Source of the DNA: G963662905 sp963662905
GTDB lineage: Bacteria; Bacteroidota; Bacteroidia; Bacteroidales; WRLA01
Assembly (NCBI GenBank): GCA_963662905.2
Contig: CAXXFD010000003.1
Coordinates: forward strand, 1,240,001 to 1,304,000
Length of the DNA: 64,000 nucleotides
Direction: 5' to 3'
Of this stretch, positions 20,201 through 28,100 are shown in pieces (the first letter of the stretch is position 1; every line of letters begins with the position of its first letter). The translations under genes and the position numbers were made by a program. The notes beneath the pieces were generated by a model. The model was given only the letters and a program-made list of their open reading frames with translations, was not told the origin of the DNA and did not search any database.

Positions 20201-21888
20201 GGTTTGTATTTGAAGAAAGCGGCCCGGTTGAAATAAAACTCAAAGCATGGGATGACGAAGGCTGTGTTGATTCGTTAGTTCGGATTATAAACGTGTATAA
20301 AAAGCCAATAGCCCAATTTGAAGCAACTACTGCAGCATGCACGGACAGCACCCATTTCACCGATTTGAGCATTGCTAACGCGGATAATATAAACAGCTGG
20401 ACATGGAACTTTGGCGACACAAACAGTGGAATATGGAACACCTCCGCCTTGCAAAACCCATCACATTTATACTCACAGGGAGACAGCCTTTATCGCGTTC
20501 ATCTGCACGTCAGCAATTCCGATGGCTGTTCAGATACGACAAGCATGATGGTGCGGCACCTGCCCTGCTTCCGGCTCGATTTCTCCATCAGCAGCGAATA
20601 TCATTGTGCTGAAGAGGAGATTTATTTTATTGATCAAACCATTATTGGCAGCCCGGCCATTGAAATCATTTCCTACAAATGGGATTTTGACGATGGCAAC
20701 ACACTAAGCTATAACGAACACAGAGACAGCGTGCAGCATCAATGGCTGGTTCCGGGAGAATACAATATCCGCTTGATGGTCACTGCACTGATGGAGAATG
20801 AAGTTTTTCACGACACCACTACCAAAGTATTAACAATCAGTCCTGACCCCGTATCCCGCTTCACTTTTGCCGATGTTTGTGCCGGCGACAGCACACATTT
20901 TACCAATGAAAGCTTCATCAGCGAAGGCGAGATAAAATACAGGATTTGGGACTTTATGAATGGCGAGTACCTCACAGACGAAAACCCGGTTTATTTCTTC
21001 CCCGAGGCCGGCACCTATCCCGTTTCGCTCATCAGTATTTCCGAAACCGGCTGCCGCGATACCATGACACAAGAAATAGAAATCCACCCCTTGCCTACAG
21101 CAGAACTAAAACTAAAACCACCATTCGCCTGTGGAGATTCTTCACTGATTGAAATCATTGATGAAGGATCAATCAGCTCCGGTTTTATCAGTCAACGTAT
21201 ATTCAGCTTTGGCGACGGAACAAGCGTCAGCACAATGCAGGACACTGTAAACCACATTTATAATACCGGCAGCTATATTGTGAAACTGGAAAGCATAAGT
21301 GACGCAGGATGCAGCACTTTTGATTCCACAGACATCAGGATATTTGAACCTCCTGTGGCGGTAATCAGCCATCAACCTGACAGTGCCAGCGGACTAAATC
21401 CGGTGATTGAGTTTAACCCTTACAGTTCGCTTGAAGGCGATGGCGCGATTACGAGCTGGTTTTGGGATTTTGGTGACCATGAAAAAGTTTGGGAAATGGA
21501 ACCAATCCACCGCTATAGCGATACAGGCTATTATGAAGTTATTTTGCGTATTGGCGATGACAATCAATGCCAAAGCAGCGACACCAGCATCGTACACATT
21601 TATCCTGAATTGGCATTTTATATCCCTAATGCTTTCTCACCCAATGGCGATGGCATCAACGCCACATTTGGGCCAAGTGCTTTATTTGTTGAAGACAAAA
21701 GCTATGAATTCCTAATTTTCAACCGTTGGGGCACATTAATATTCCAAACCAACAGTATTGACGACAAATGGGATGGCCGTTTTAATGGCGAAGCATGTCC
21801 TTCAAATCTTTACATATGGACTATAAGTTTAAGAGACAGCAATGGTGTAAAAGAGGTTTATAAAGGAACTGTTATGCTCCTGAGATAG
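5260..21888 (+). CDS. Giant secreted SprB/PKD-repeat protein with T9SS type B (CHU_C) sorting domain, copy 1
   Basis: About 5542 aa. The frame has no in-frame ATG upstream of the signal peptide and a stop at 5230, so TTG at 5260 is the likely start. The hydrophobic segment ILFFLVLCFQFVGKAQ gives a signal peptide cut after KAQ. Residues ~32-465 form an N-terminal domain opening YYWVGGNGSWGD. Residues ~467-1757 carry 16 SprB-type units (C...DG.I...SGGT.P). Residues ~1760-5445 carry 44 PKD-type units (WxWxFGDG...NPxHxY). The end, from FYIPNAFSPNGDG (~5450) to GTVMLLR, is a gliding-motility-associated CHU_C domain that directs outer-membrane export and anchoring by T9SS. Proteins of this design act as adhesins or gliding-type surface filaments. 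Ligand and function here are unknown. It is paralogous and collinear with the next gene. Confidence 0.92.
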   Translation: MPKSIKKYNELEQYKIVLKGSILFFLVLCFQFVGKAQTYYWVGGNGSWGDTLMWALSSGGTNHPSSPPGADNNVIFDGNSFLNLNDTVFITDANSQECVCKTMSWQASSASFEPILKGAHDLHIYGSLQLIPFEDGENYQYLGLIYFKASTSGNTIKTYSLRFRNHIYFRGDGGEWNLLDSLVVDNHIYLHEGTLNTNNFAVECDRFFSDYQAERTLNMGSSNFYIRKGWDPCWFIDYSELMTLNAGTSTIIFTHTMNGEMLAGHGLRYNDVVFESHYLYGQLEATSDTFNNVSFTDASCGARIYGDNNVFTNVYIEDETEIEGHNNKVLDSIFFGHDITIEDGSNSFKRSFWRRYQTDQTTPTTMTLEADSTQSFLDGIEMLGDIDCEFTKITSTQTYKNAVLFSDSVMTLNFMEIENITATNTYDPTASGTHPDTAYNSLLTGTVNWVNPDAFIPMHIDSLLITDVSPCYNDSNGVLNIYASGGLGNIEYSIDSNDWQPSPVFTDLKKGPVSIFLREIRASGQICSSEHAMDTLISGPDSLVINNITTDSAICHSECSGRMIFEITGGTLPYDISLNGGTSWATGDTLENICPGSYSNILIRDINGCPYDGPAVGTQTIPQPAATTINFTTQNLLCHNDSSGSITANANGTHPPFSYSWVNVLDLSDTITTGNTASFLAAGTYKVITYDAYGCLKTQNQSITQPDTLNIGFTTTAINCFGDSTATLTATASGGTAPFSHYWSGGQSQLNTNPSVLLNQPAGIYTDSIRDANGCYFKKSHEIIQPTDLEIIFDTIAHLDCYGAQDGFIKASAYGGTPLDPPLNPYILNWQPGGESTDSIYHKAAGEYIFSVTDKKGCQKSDTATITQNPDIEADFNIFHPVCHGDSTGYIKANISGGFPGTETPYHLEWTKYGSTEIISRSDSVFHLTAGTYELKITDSLSCTKFETIEIIAPPKLQINFLLGTDNCSGTSGNWIKAIGQGGTPYENLSREPYDYLWLPPLSSTEDSVYNLSQGTYHIMITDSLGCTATDSARVAPFDGSLEYSDILCNGAANGWAKVNPVGGSTPYTFAWKKEPAPDIIGTNDSISNLDPGTYTVIVADNNNCLYYDTVYITQPTALSLSFTTSPASCYDTADGTATAFVSGGTHFSSPAYHYSWSNGSTSSSITTAAGRYYLTATDSLGCTISDSAEIIQPDSISINSLTGSNLTCFNYNDGQIEISASGGTGTINYTLQPTAQSNQIGTFSALNPGGYFVQINDANGCLKNSDSLFILNPDTLHIDSAHKTDILCHDQSNGSMITFGGGGTTPLTYTLWDPDSVTSNSNGLFSNIPEGTYSITLSDANDCPQAQWGTISILNPPAIEVLWDTISPLSCHNANDGSISLMATGGIGALTYTLNPGNISSDTGYFANLSGGSYNIRISDQNACLLDTNNIEVINPDTITFLVDINDVSCYNAADGSFEIHALGGTRPFMYSINNGNSWQTDSVFNFLDTGTYALMVRDTNYCLSYSGIAQNRTITQPDSLTIAFSNIIHPTCAGCSDGSITANVSGGTASYQHFWSNGMTGATISGLTAGCYTDSVVDQHGCYTKKEICLSEPPEFELTIDSANVRCYGQSNAWIKALLAGGTKPYTYEWKKLPGAAIIGTDSLITGLDSATYQLTVWDFYGYSLQRKIYISQPDQIQISLSHTDSLCPEKNDGWITAEVSGGNPPFHYSWQWSGGDTLSGHPDSVFNLQAGTYSLTIQDDSLCQGNASAIIYPYPSPLANFSAPPVCFGDSSSFTSISSAIGSTIGSYHWNFNDPAAGDDSISALMNPKHLFTSPGNWQTAHYVIDQRGCSSDTANKSVSVYALPEANFSWDSVCNGNEVPFTDLSSQGSGSISNWNWSFGDGNNSFIQNPSHLYGNYGNYNVQLSISDIYGCKDSIENQIRVYSNPIADFVALNPCAGSQVHFTDLSDSVADPITHWFWDFDDGTYTSLQDPIHVYGGIGNYEVSLRVSNQIGCADSITDTIEVWPSFWADFKFDTVCYGQPTQFRDTVLSSDIVPESWFWDFGDGATSAEQNPSHIFSSPGTFSVVHTVTDTNGCIATKTHLVGIYPLPQPAFSASTECLGDSTTFINQSALYANGIQNLLWEFGDGGTSPLENPRHLYLSSGYYDVVLNITNSNGCFGSDTAEVLVSPLPTAGFTADTACLGFPTHFTDQSSGSIGSITNWEWDFGDGSSSSSQNPNHTFATAGVHNVQLIIFNDNTCSDTINKTVYVAPLPVPDFIFDTVCHYETTRFTDQSTALGGINTWLWNFGNGNFSNDQNPSFSFNIPGNNPVSLQLVDNSGCIAGITKDVLVYQLPVANFSFGSNICLSDSVAFTDFSLPQADSIINWSWDFGDGSTSNEQNPKHKYASAGSYFVRLAITNNHLCSDTLIQEIIMNEMPVTDFSADTACLGSPTQFTDQSSTTSGSLNYWYWDFGDGNTSGEQNPAHIFNSAGIHSVRLISGNNFGCNDTLEKNIFVRPLPLSSFLFSEVCLGDSTEFIDQSGSPNGAVISWSWNFGDGNSSNTQNPGHLYSTSGIYNVSLTATDAAGCAKDTTNPVEVYPLPIADFAYTVNCINDSTSFIDLSSGNGSAISSWFWDFGDGSTSTEQNPKHVFTSAGIFNVQLIIINSNNCSDSIQKTVNIYPLPEAGFEYSLACAGDSTHFNDTSHSAYGEIIWRSWDFGDPASGSNNTSSLQNPWHKFSSAGIFTVRLIIENTQGCRDTLSKEVTVLPRPHPDFGFNNDCLGDTIFFNDQSAANPGNNITQWMWQFGDGNTSAQQNPWHIYADHGNYTVRLSIQENTGCIADTTKVVQVWPLPIADFTYYSGCINEVTHFIDQSSGSGWDITDWHWNFGDPASGAANTSTLQNPGHTFSLSGEYLVSLTVSNSNGCQASVQYAISIDNGPIADFLTDTICQDFPAYFDNLSYSTVDPIVSWYWNFGDGDTSTLQYPYHTYAGYGTHYVSLSVETANGCHADTIKEIFVTPLPDVDFNWAQNGCSGDSIQFYDLSSFIAPNAVNIRLWDFGDGATSAEKNPKHAYAVPGPYTVTLAITDTSGCYNSLQKEITIEEGPNASFSHDIIQCNEAHFANLSNDNQYDIIHWYWDFGDPSSSSNTSTLENPTHIYDNTGSYSVRLIVENELLCRDTVYNTINISKPVAGFMASSNSACPHMPIQFTDTSHASNQTIISRFWDFGDGTTSTLINPAHAFDNQGNYPVKLIITTDQNCTDSTTAIISILPPPLADFTTASSICSGDTSWFEDQSSSIQGATITDWYWEFGDGGTSTEENPWHIYSTAGTFTTYLQISDENGCTSDTSKTIEVQLPPQSSFSYQIFHCDSAQFTDLSIASSSPNNSWLWNFGDPASGTSNISTEQNPHHYYYVAGTYNVTLITRNEAGCSDTSVMNVDIIHPQANFSHSAPSYCPDISVQFMDASIGTNISSWYWEFGDGQSATSGNPLHAYTDAGIYQVSLSITNASGCQSQVVHQVEIHGKPVAAFSNTSPACLGDSIYFDDLSSAVGNGLITQWQWDFGDGSTSGDQEPAHLYSNDGYYTVALQVTNEHQCFDITDEIVEIQALPTADFNHSIYGCDTVQFTDLSQSFGYAITDWEWDFGDPDSGPMNFSDEQNPFHLYTEAGTHSVQLIVSTEAGCRDTITQEISIDEKPVAGFTIDRDSLCAGLHMQFTDASTISTGSISSWFWSFGDGSTSTQQSPQHAFEEPGMYFVTLTVTGSNGCTDNEIQPVFVSPGVFAAFDHSNLLCAEQEVSFYDGSSSIWQGAITEWLWDFGDGSTSNEQDPVHTYLNAGNYQVSLQVTNSFGCIDDSVRTITINDQPQANFSTETINCDTTWFTDLSTDPFTNIISWSWDFDDPSSGWHNHSTESNPYHIYYVPGTYSPSLTVTNETGCSSMITKSVTVNRPVADFSSNSPCQGQQSNFTDNSWSPGGAIVSWLWDFGDGNSSTDRNPTHTYASAGTYYVRLTVTNNLGCLSHIVIAHHVKYPPTADFQMSSNFGCLNETIQFTDLSYATGGSIDIIAWYWDFGDGGYSLEQNPSHTYIIPSDYVVTLVVYDEYGCFSQTTKNVIISQYPQANFTHQTLNCDTTWFTDLSNGMGSDIIYWDWNFDDPVSGAFNTSTEENPWHIFTETGTYNVQLVATNANGCSDSISLPVFFDAAPAVGFYSDTVCLGNPTHLSDTSPAANLIYWSWDFGSGHSSTQQNPSFTFLQHGLNPVSLTVTNEIGCSSTFTANVMVDTLPEANFDMSDTTCLLHEVHFTNLSIPHAASITDFLWNFGDGATSTEENPSHTYTVPGTYFVNLSITNSNGCENSFQKPVFANPDPVANFTFDTVCLGLPTNFVDLSSSQYSYVTYWEWHFGDGSDTLGIKNPPHVYPDSGNYTVQLVIGDMWGCSDTISKEIRVHPLPIADFSISNESTCKGDTIFFQDESTPTGAPLAAWNWYFGHPSSGSNDSSQLQNPWHVYDSAAVYYSLLIVTDSNGCRDDILKPVEIHPLPNANFTYSSQCVTDSVSFTDLSSANQSQLAEWLWDFGDGTTSGEQNPKHLYTGGLLNYTVSLTVTDTNGCSKSMSQDIALTPLPEANFSYSMSVPCSGEFTEFFDESQANEGIIISWQWDFDDGGSSTIPNPVHYYPLSGNYNVQLIVRNSGGCYDTTIQTVVIHDAPLVDFTYDTVCFGDTTQFIDTIFTSGAIIERKWEFGDGQIAYGKNPLHHYNFADTFDVRLTVTDTNGCINYMAHPVIVRPAPAVDFEYNTACFGNTTNFHGINNGTTTSWFWTFGDGNSSTAQDTNYIYESPGVYKVTLTASDINGCKATIEKYIAVLDIPKANFTWDNTWCDDGFVQFHDSSWHSSAIINKWQWQLDSNYFSIWQNPDYVYDITDSCYNVKLIVTDNKGCSDSVTKSVCVAAGFHIDFNFENACPGDSALFRGISLAEEDAAVLWQWKIGQQTIETQNDSLWFVFEESGPVEIKLKAWDDEGCVDSLVRIINVYKKPIAQFEATTAACTDSTHFTDLSIANADNINSWTWNFGDTNSGIWNTSALQNPSHLYSQGDSLYRVHLHVSNSDGCSDTTSMMVRHLPCFRLDFSISSEYHCAEEEIYFIDQTIIGSPAIEIISYKWDFDDGNTLSYNEHRDSVQHQWLVPGEYNIRLMVTALMENEVFHDTTTKVLTISPDPVSRFTFADVCAGDSTHFTNESFISEGEIKYRIWDFMNGEYLTDENPVYFFPEAGTYPVSLISISETGCRDTMTQEIEIHPLPTAELKLKPPFACGDSSLIEIIDEGSISSGFISQRIFSFGDGTSVSTMQDTVNHIYNTGSYIVKLESISDAGCSTFDSTDIRIFEPPVAVISHQPDSASGLNPVIEFNPYSSLEGDGAITSWFWDFGDHEKVWEMEPIHRYSDTGYYEVILRIGDDNQCQSSDTSIVHIYPELAFYIPNAFSPNGDGINATFGPSALFVEDKSYEFLIFNRWGTLIFQTNSIDDKWDGRFNGEACPSNLYIWTISLRDSNGVKEVYKGTVMLLR
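6640..10536 (+). repeat. SprB-type repeat array, 16 units (protein 1)
   Basis: Sixteen consecutive units of ~80 aa, each with a Cys followed by a small-residue loop, DG or NG, then SGGTxPxxYxW and a closing GTYxxxxxDxxGC. Examples of unit starts are LTCFNYNDGQIEISASGG and LSCHNANDGSISLMATGG. The pattern matches the SprB repeat known from Flavobacterium gliding adhesins. Unit 7 (DNCSGTSGNWIKA) is diverged. Confidence 0.8.
10537..21600 (+). repeat. PKD-repeat array, 44 units (protein 1)
   Basis: Forty-four units of ~84 aa (11.06 kb), counted by the core motif WxWxFGDG and variants. Long-loop units (FGDP or FDDP followed by xSG) occur at positions 1, 12, 14, 17, 20, 23, 26, 29 and 33. Units 38, 39 and 42 are the most degenerate. 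Adjacent units are well diverged, so the array is old rather than a recent slippage product. Confidence 0.85.
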
Positions 21889-21987
21889 ATTTAATTTAGA
21901 CTTAAACCATATTTTGAGTAACTTTAAAGCATTATTGCCGTAAAATTGAATCGTTCTAATTGCACAGCGCATGCAACCTTGACAAAA

Positions 21988-22135
21988 GGGAGGATGTCTG
22001 AAAATTAGACCGAAACGACAGACAGATTTCTGAGGAAAGTTAAAAAGAGCGTTTGACATGTCCTCCCCAAAATGGCGCGTGACGCCAAACATAGCTTGCT
22101 GACCAGGCCAATCGGATAGAGTGGCCCGGCTTTTT
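21988..22135 (+). other. Structured intergenic region between the two giant genes
   Basis: Contains an 11-bp stem with a 2-nt bulge (GGGAGGATGTC at 21988-21998 with GACATGTCCTCCC at 22055-22067). It also contains a perfect palindromic hairpin TGGCG-CGTGA-CGCCA (22073-22087). A weaker GGCCA/TGGCC hairpin (22106-22126) is followed by CGGCTTTTT, which may terminate the first gene. No consensus -7 box was found for the second gene. Confidence 0.4.
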
Positions 22136-22160
22136 GTATGTAATAGTAAAATATACAGGT

Positions 22161-25100
22161 ATGATAAAAATATCTACGACTAAGAACAAGCACTGGAGAT
22201 TAAGACTCTTATTTTTCACTTTATTAACAGCTTTGAGCACTCATTTGTTTGCCCAAAATGATTATTATTGGGTAGGCGGTGATGGACAGTGGGACGATTT
22301 AACCCATTGGGCAAGCAGCTCGGGAGGTGCAGGCGGAGCCTATGGCAGTGTCCCGACCAGTGCTGATAATGTTTATTTTGATGCAGGTTCGGGATTTGTG
22401 GCTGGTGACAGCGTACGTGTTGTAGTTGCCGACGTATCCTGCAATGATATTGATTGGACCGGAGCAGCCAATGAGCCCGTTTTTTATGGTGAAAGAAAAA
22501 TCACCATATACGGGTCATTGACTTTGGCAGTAGAAATGGTATTCAAGTTTGACCTTGAAAGTATCCGTTTCTCTTCCACCAATCCGGGAAATACCATTAC
22601 AACCAACGGCAACGCATTATATAGCCCGGTATATTTTGAAGGAACCGGAGAATGGATTCTTCAGGATGCACTTTATGTAGATAATAACCTGTTTTTCTCT
22701 AATGGCCACCTGAATACAAACAACCGCCATGTTACCTGCGACCGTTTTAAATCTTTTGGATCAAACGCCTGTACACTAACACTTGGTGCATCTTTGTTTG
22801 AGGTCAATAAAAGCGGTGGCGAAAGTTCCCACTCATGGGAAATACTCAACAGCAGTTTTTTAACACTTGATGCCGGTACTTCCACCATTCTTTTCAACGG
22901 AACAGGACCGGAATATACGGTAATGTCTGCCGGTGATCATCTGGACTATTACAATGTCCGTTTTATGAAAACGGGCAAAATATATACCGAATCCTGTACC
23001 TACAACAAAATCGAATATGGTATTGGCACCATGGGCAGCGGTTATTTTGACGGCGACAATAACTCTTCTGCTGAAACCATATTCTATGGAAGAGGATCAA
23101 TCCTCGGTGACAATAACTCATTTACTGATTATGCTGAGTTTTATAACGACAGCTGGATAAGATCAGGAGATAACGATTTTAATGAAATCCGTTTCCACAG
23201 ATACCACTCTTTTGATGTAGCCAACGTCATGTATCTGGGGCCGAACACAACCCAATCAGTTACAGCTGATAATTTCAACCTGCTGGGAACAATCTATTGT
23301 GACCATACGATAATAATGTCTGATACTGCAGGATTGGGCGGTGCAACTCCAGCTCCGGCTGTACTTTATACCGATGATGTCCTCAGCTTGCTTTATGTAA
23401 AAATATCACGAATTCACGCCAAAAACGGGCCGGATCCTACCGGCATTGGCCTTGCTCCGGATACCGCATCGCAATCGATAAATAACAATGCTATAAACTG
23501 GTTTTTTGATGATGAGTATTTAAAAGTTGACACGATCATAACTGGAAATGTGAACCCCTGTAATTACAGTCATAACGGCCAGATTCAGGTCAATATGAGT
23601 GGAGCGCTTGGCACATTGGAATACAGGTTATTTAAAAATGGGACACCATTAGGAAACTGGCAATCCTCCAGTTTATTTGCCAGCCTGGATTCAGGTTATT
23701 ATACCGTTCATTTCCGTGAAAACAGAAGCGGCACTTATTGCTATCCGACAGAAACACTCGACAGCATCCATATTTACGCACCACCTGTTATTGTCATCGA
23801 CTCTACGCAAAGCATTGACGCACTATGTCATGGCGATTGCAGTGGAAAAATAATTGTTTTTGCCCGTGGGGACTCCACTCTTGCAAACGATACCATCCCA
23901 CTTTATTATTCAGGGGATTACGGGCTCTCCGGTGGCAGCAATTTCAACAGCAATGATACAATTAGCGGTTTATGTGCCGGTGATCACCCCATTATGGTGC
24001 GCGACGAAAACGGCTGTTTAATGAACTGGAACGGTTCTGTTGCCATTCCGGACACCGTCGCTACCGGCCAGCCTGATACCATTATCATGTCACCCCGACA
24101 GCATACTGTAACATGCTATGGCCTGTCAGACGGATGGGCAGATTTTGAAATTACCGGAGGAACAACCCCATACACACATCACTGGGAAACAGGTAGCACT
24201 GACGCACGCATCGAAGATATGCCCGCAGGCATGTACACTGATACCGTTACCGATGCCAATGGATGTATTGCCATCGACAGTGTACAGATTTTCCAACCGG
24301 ATTCACTAATTGTCACTTTTGCTACCGGCACGGATTTAGGCCCACCGGTTACATATTGGGCAAAGGCCATTCCCAGCGGAGGAAAGCCCCCTTATACGCA
24401 TTGGTGGACTGATAATGTTACTGCAGGAGGAAATGCCAGGACACAGGATTCCATCTACAACCTTCTGGCAAACACCTATATCGACACCGTCACCGACGAC
24501 AGAGGTTGCCAGGCGTGGGGCTCTGTGGTCCTTCAGACCCTGGATATCTCCATTGATTCATCAAATATCAGTTGCCACAACGGGAATGACGGCTGGATTA
24601 CTGCAACAGCTCTTGGCGGAAACACTCCTTACACCTATGAATGGATCAACCTTTCTGAAGGCGGAGCAGTAATTAGTACAAATGCAACAATAACCAACCT
24701 GGATACAGGTACTTATAAAATAACCATTACGGATGCCGCTCCTGTGCAGCAGAGCAGAATTGTTACACTGACACAGCCCGCAACAGCGCTTTCACTAACT
24801 GCTGTAGTGGACAGCATCGAGTGTTTTAGCGAAACCAACGGAGCCATAAATATTACGGTTGCCGGAGGCACGCCAACTACATTGCCCACGCCACACTATG
24901 ATTTTCAGTGGACTTATCAAGGCGCGCCTTTCAGCACGGACGAAGACCTCAGCAACCTGGATACAGGAGTTTATTCATTGCTCGTAACCGATTCGCTGGG
25001 ATGCTTTATTGACACCTCATTTACCGTTTACGAACCCGACTCGATCGTTGTTCATTTTGCTTACGGCAATAATGATTGTTCCAATACAGGTTATTGGCTA

Positions 25101-28100
25101 AGAGCTGATGTTAGTGGAGGCACAGAACCTTTCTCCTACCACTGGACTCCTCATGCCGTTAGCGGATCAGATACTGATTCCATCTATAATATTGAAGCAA
25201 GGGATTACAGGCTTCACCTGGAAGATGCCAATGGTTGCACACTGCATACTGACACAACCTTTATCATTGAAGAACTCGCGATTTCTATCGACTCCTCCAA
25301 CATCACCTGTTTCGGTGGAAATGACGGTTGGATAAAAGCAAGCCTGAGCGGAGGAATATCGCCATTTACTTATGAATGGACTCCCGGAACACCAACGGGT
25401 TATACAACAGATTCTGTGTATAACCTGAGCGCAAACACCTATACATTAACTGTTACGGACAGCTCAAATTGCCCACACATACGGGAGGTCACACTTACCG
25501 AACCCACAGAACTGGAAATCACCAATGTGGCCACCACCAACATTACCGGCTGTCAGGGCGATGCCAACGGTATCATTACAATTACAGCAAGTGGAGGAAC
25601 GCCCATCATCCAATACAGCATAGATGGCGGCAGCACATGGAGCAACGGAAATTCATTTGTCGGCCTTACTGCAGGCAGCTATAATATTCAGGTGAAAGAC
25701 GCCAACAACTGTACAACTGTTTACGCTTCCAATCCGGTTGTTTTGACCGAGCCTTCCGGAATCAGCATCACAGATGTTGAAGCTACTGATCCTTCCTGCA
25801 ACGGTTTTACCGACGGCAGTATCACCATCACGGCCAGTGGCGGAACAGGAGATTTGAGATATTCGATCAATGACGGCACATCCTATCAATTTAACAACCC
25901 TGTCTTTACAGGACTTGGCAGTGGAAGCTATACCGTCCGCGTGCGCGATGATGAAGGATGTGAAACCACATGGGCTTCAAATCCCGTTGTTTTAAGCGAT
26001 CCGGCCGTGCTTGCCAACAGTTTCAGCAATACCAATCCAACCTGCGCAGGTTGCACTGATGGGGAAATTACATCTACACCCACAGGAGGAACTGCGCCCT
26101 ACAACCACTCTTGGAGTAATGGCGCAAGCACAGCAACAATAAACGGGTTATCAGCAGGGATTTATTACATTGATACAATCACTGATAACAATGGTTGCCA
26201 GATTTTAGACAGCACTATCCTGACTGAACCCGGTCAATTCCTGATCGATATTGACAGTTCCAACATCAGCTGTAACGGCTATAACGATGGCTGGATTGAA
26301 GCCACAGTAAGCGGAGGCACAACACCCTACACTTATGAATGGAAAAAAGAACCCGATCCGGGTGTAATTTCAAATGATGCTCTGGCAAATAACCTTACCG
26401 CAGGCACTTACAGCCTCATTGTAACCGATGCTTTTAATTATAAAGCTTATGATACAGTTACTTTAAGCGAACCAAATCCAATAGCGATAATCTTTACACT
26501 CAGCTCTGATTCCATTTGTGTGGAAGACAGCTCTGCCTGGATTTTGGCCAGTGTAACAGGAGGAACAGCTCCTTATTCGTACAACTGGAGTTCAGGTGAT
26601 GTGCTTCCCGCCAATCCGGATTCCATTTTTAATCTTTATGCAAATACCTATACCTTAAATATTACCGACGACAGTGCATGTATGGCTTCTGCGGATACCG
26701 TTATTTACAATTACGGCGTTCCTGTTGCCGATTTTACCAGCGATACGGTTTGTTTCGGAAATCCTTCGCATCTTACCGACCTTTCAAGCGGTACTGATGC
26801 CGGTTTGTACAGCTGGCACTGGTTCTTTGGCGATGGCACCGACAGCCTCATCACGATACCGGATTCACCGGATATTGAACACACCTATGCCACTGCAGGA
26901 AAATTTGAAGTGCGCCTCGTGGTGCACAACCTCAACGGATGTATTTCCGATACCATTGCCGATTCCGTTCTCGTGAACGACATCCCTGTCGTGAATTTTA
27001 CCAACGATACTGCTTGTTTTGGCAATCTCACCACATTTACCGATCTGAGTGCCGCCTCAGCTCCGGCCAATCTTGTTAACTGGAGCTGGGAATTCCCCAA
27101 CGGAACATCCGCCGATCAAAATCCGGCACATATTTTTGATTCCTGGGGTCTAAACGAAGTACAACTTACTGTTACCGACAATATTGGCTGCTCCGACTCA
27201 TTAACAAAAATGGTTCTGGTAGATTCATTGCCTGTTCCAAATTTCTCTTATGATGACAATTGCACCGGAAACTTCGTTTCTTTCACCAACGAATCCATTG
27301 GAAACGGCAGCACAATTGCATCAAATTACTGGGACTTTGGCGACTTGTATTACAGCTCCGAAGTAAATCCGATCCACTACTACGAAACATGGGATACAAC
27401 TTTCCTCGTTAGCCTGACTGTTACAAACAATCGCGGTTGCCGGGATTCTATTTCCGATTCTGTATTTGTTAGCGCACCCATTGGCGTAGATTTTACTTTC
27501 GACACCGTTTGCTTTGGCGACAGCACACATTTCTTCGATACTACTATAATTTCTAACGATCAAATTGCTTCTATTAACTGGTTCTTTGGAGACGGCTCAC
27601 AGGATTCTGTCCATAATCCGGCACACCAATATCCTTATCCGGGCCGATTCAGTGTTACTTTATTGATTTTAGATACAGCAGGATGCAGTTCAAGCGTTTC
27701 ACATACCGTAATTGTTGATTCGCTGCCCAATGTCGATTTTGATTGGACACGCGAATGCTTCGGCGACAGCACCGCTTTTACCAATCTTTCAGATGGTGCA
27801 GATACCAATTTGATTGACTGGACCTGGCATTTTGGCGATGACAGCACCAGCACACTTTTCAGCCCAAAACATTTATATCAGGCGCCCGGTGAATACCTGG
27901 TTACTTTAAGCACAACAAATTACTGGGGCTGCACCGACAGTATTTCGCATTTAATCATTGTGGATTCACTGCCTGAAGCCAATTTTGCTTTTACGCTGGC
28001 TTGCCTCGGCGATTCCACAACATTTAGCGATTCCTCCCTGGCCCATTCCGATCCCGGCCTCACCAACTGGTTCTGGGACTTTGGCGATGGAGATAATTCC

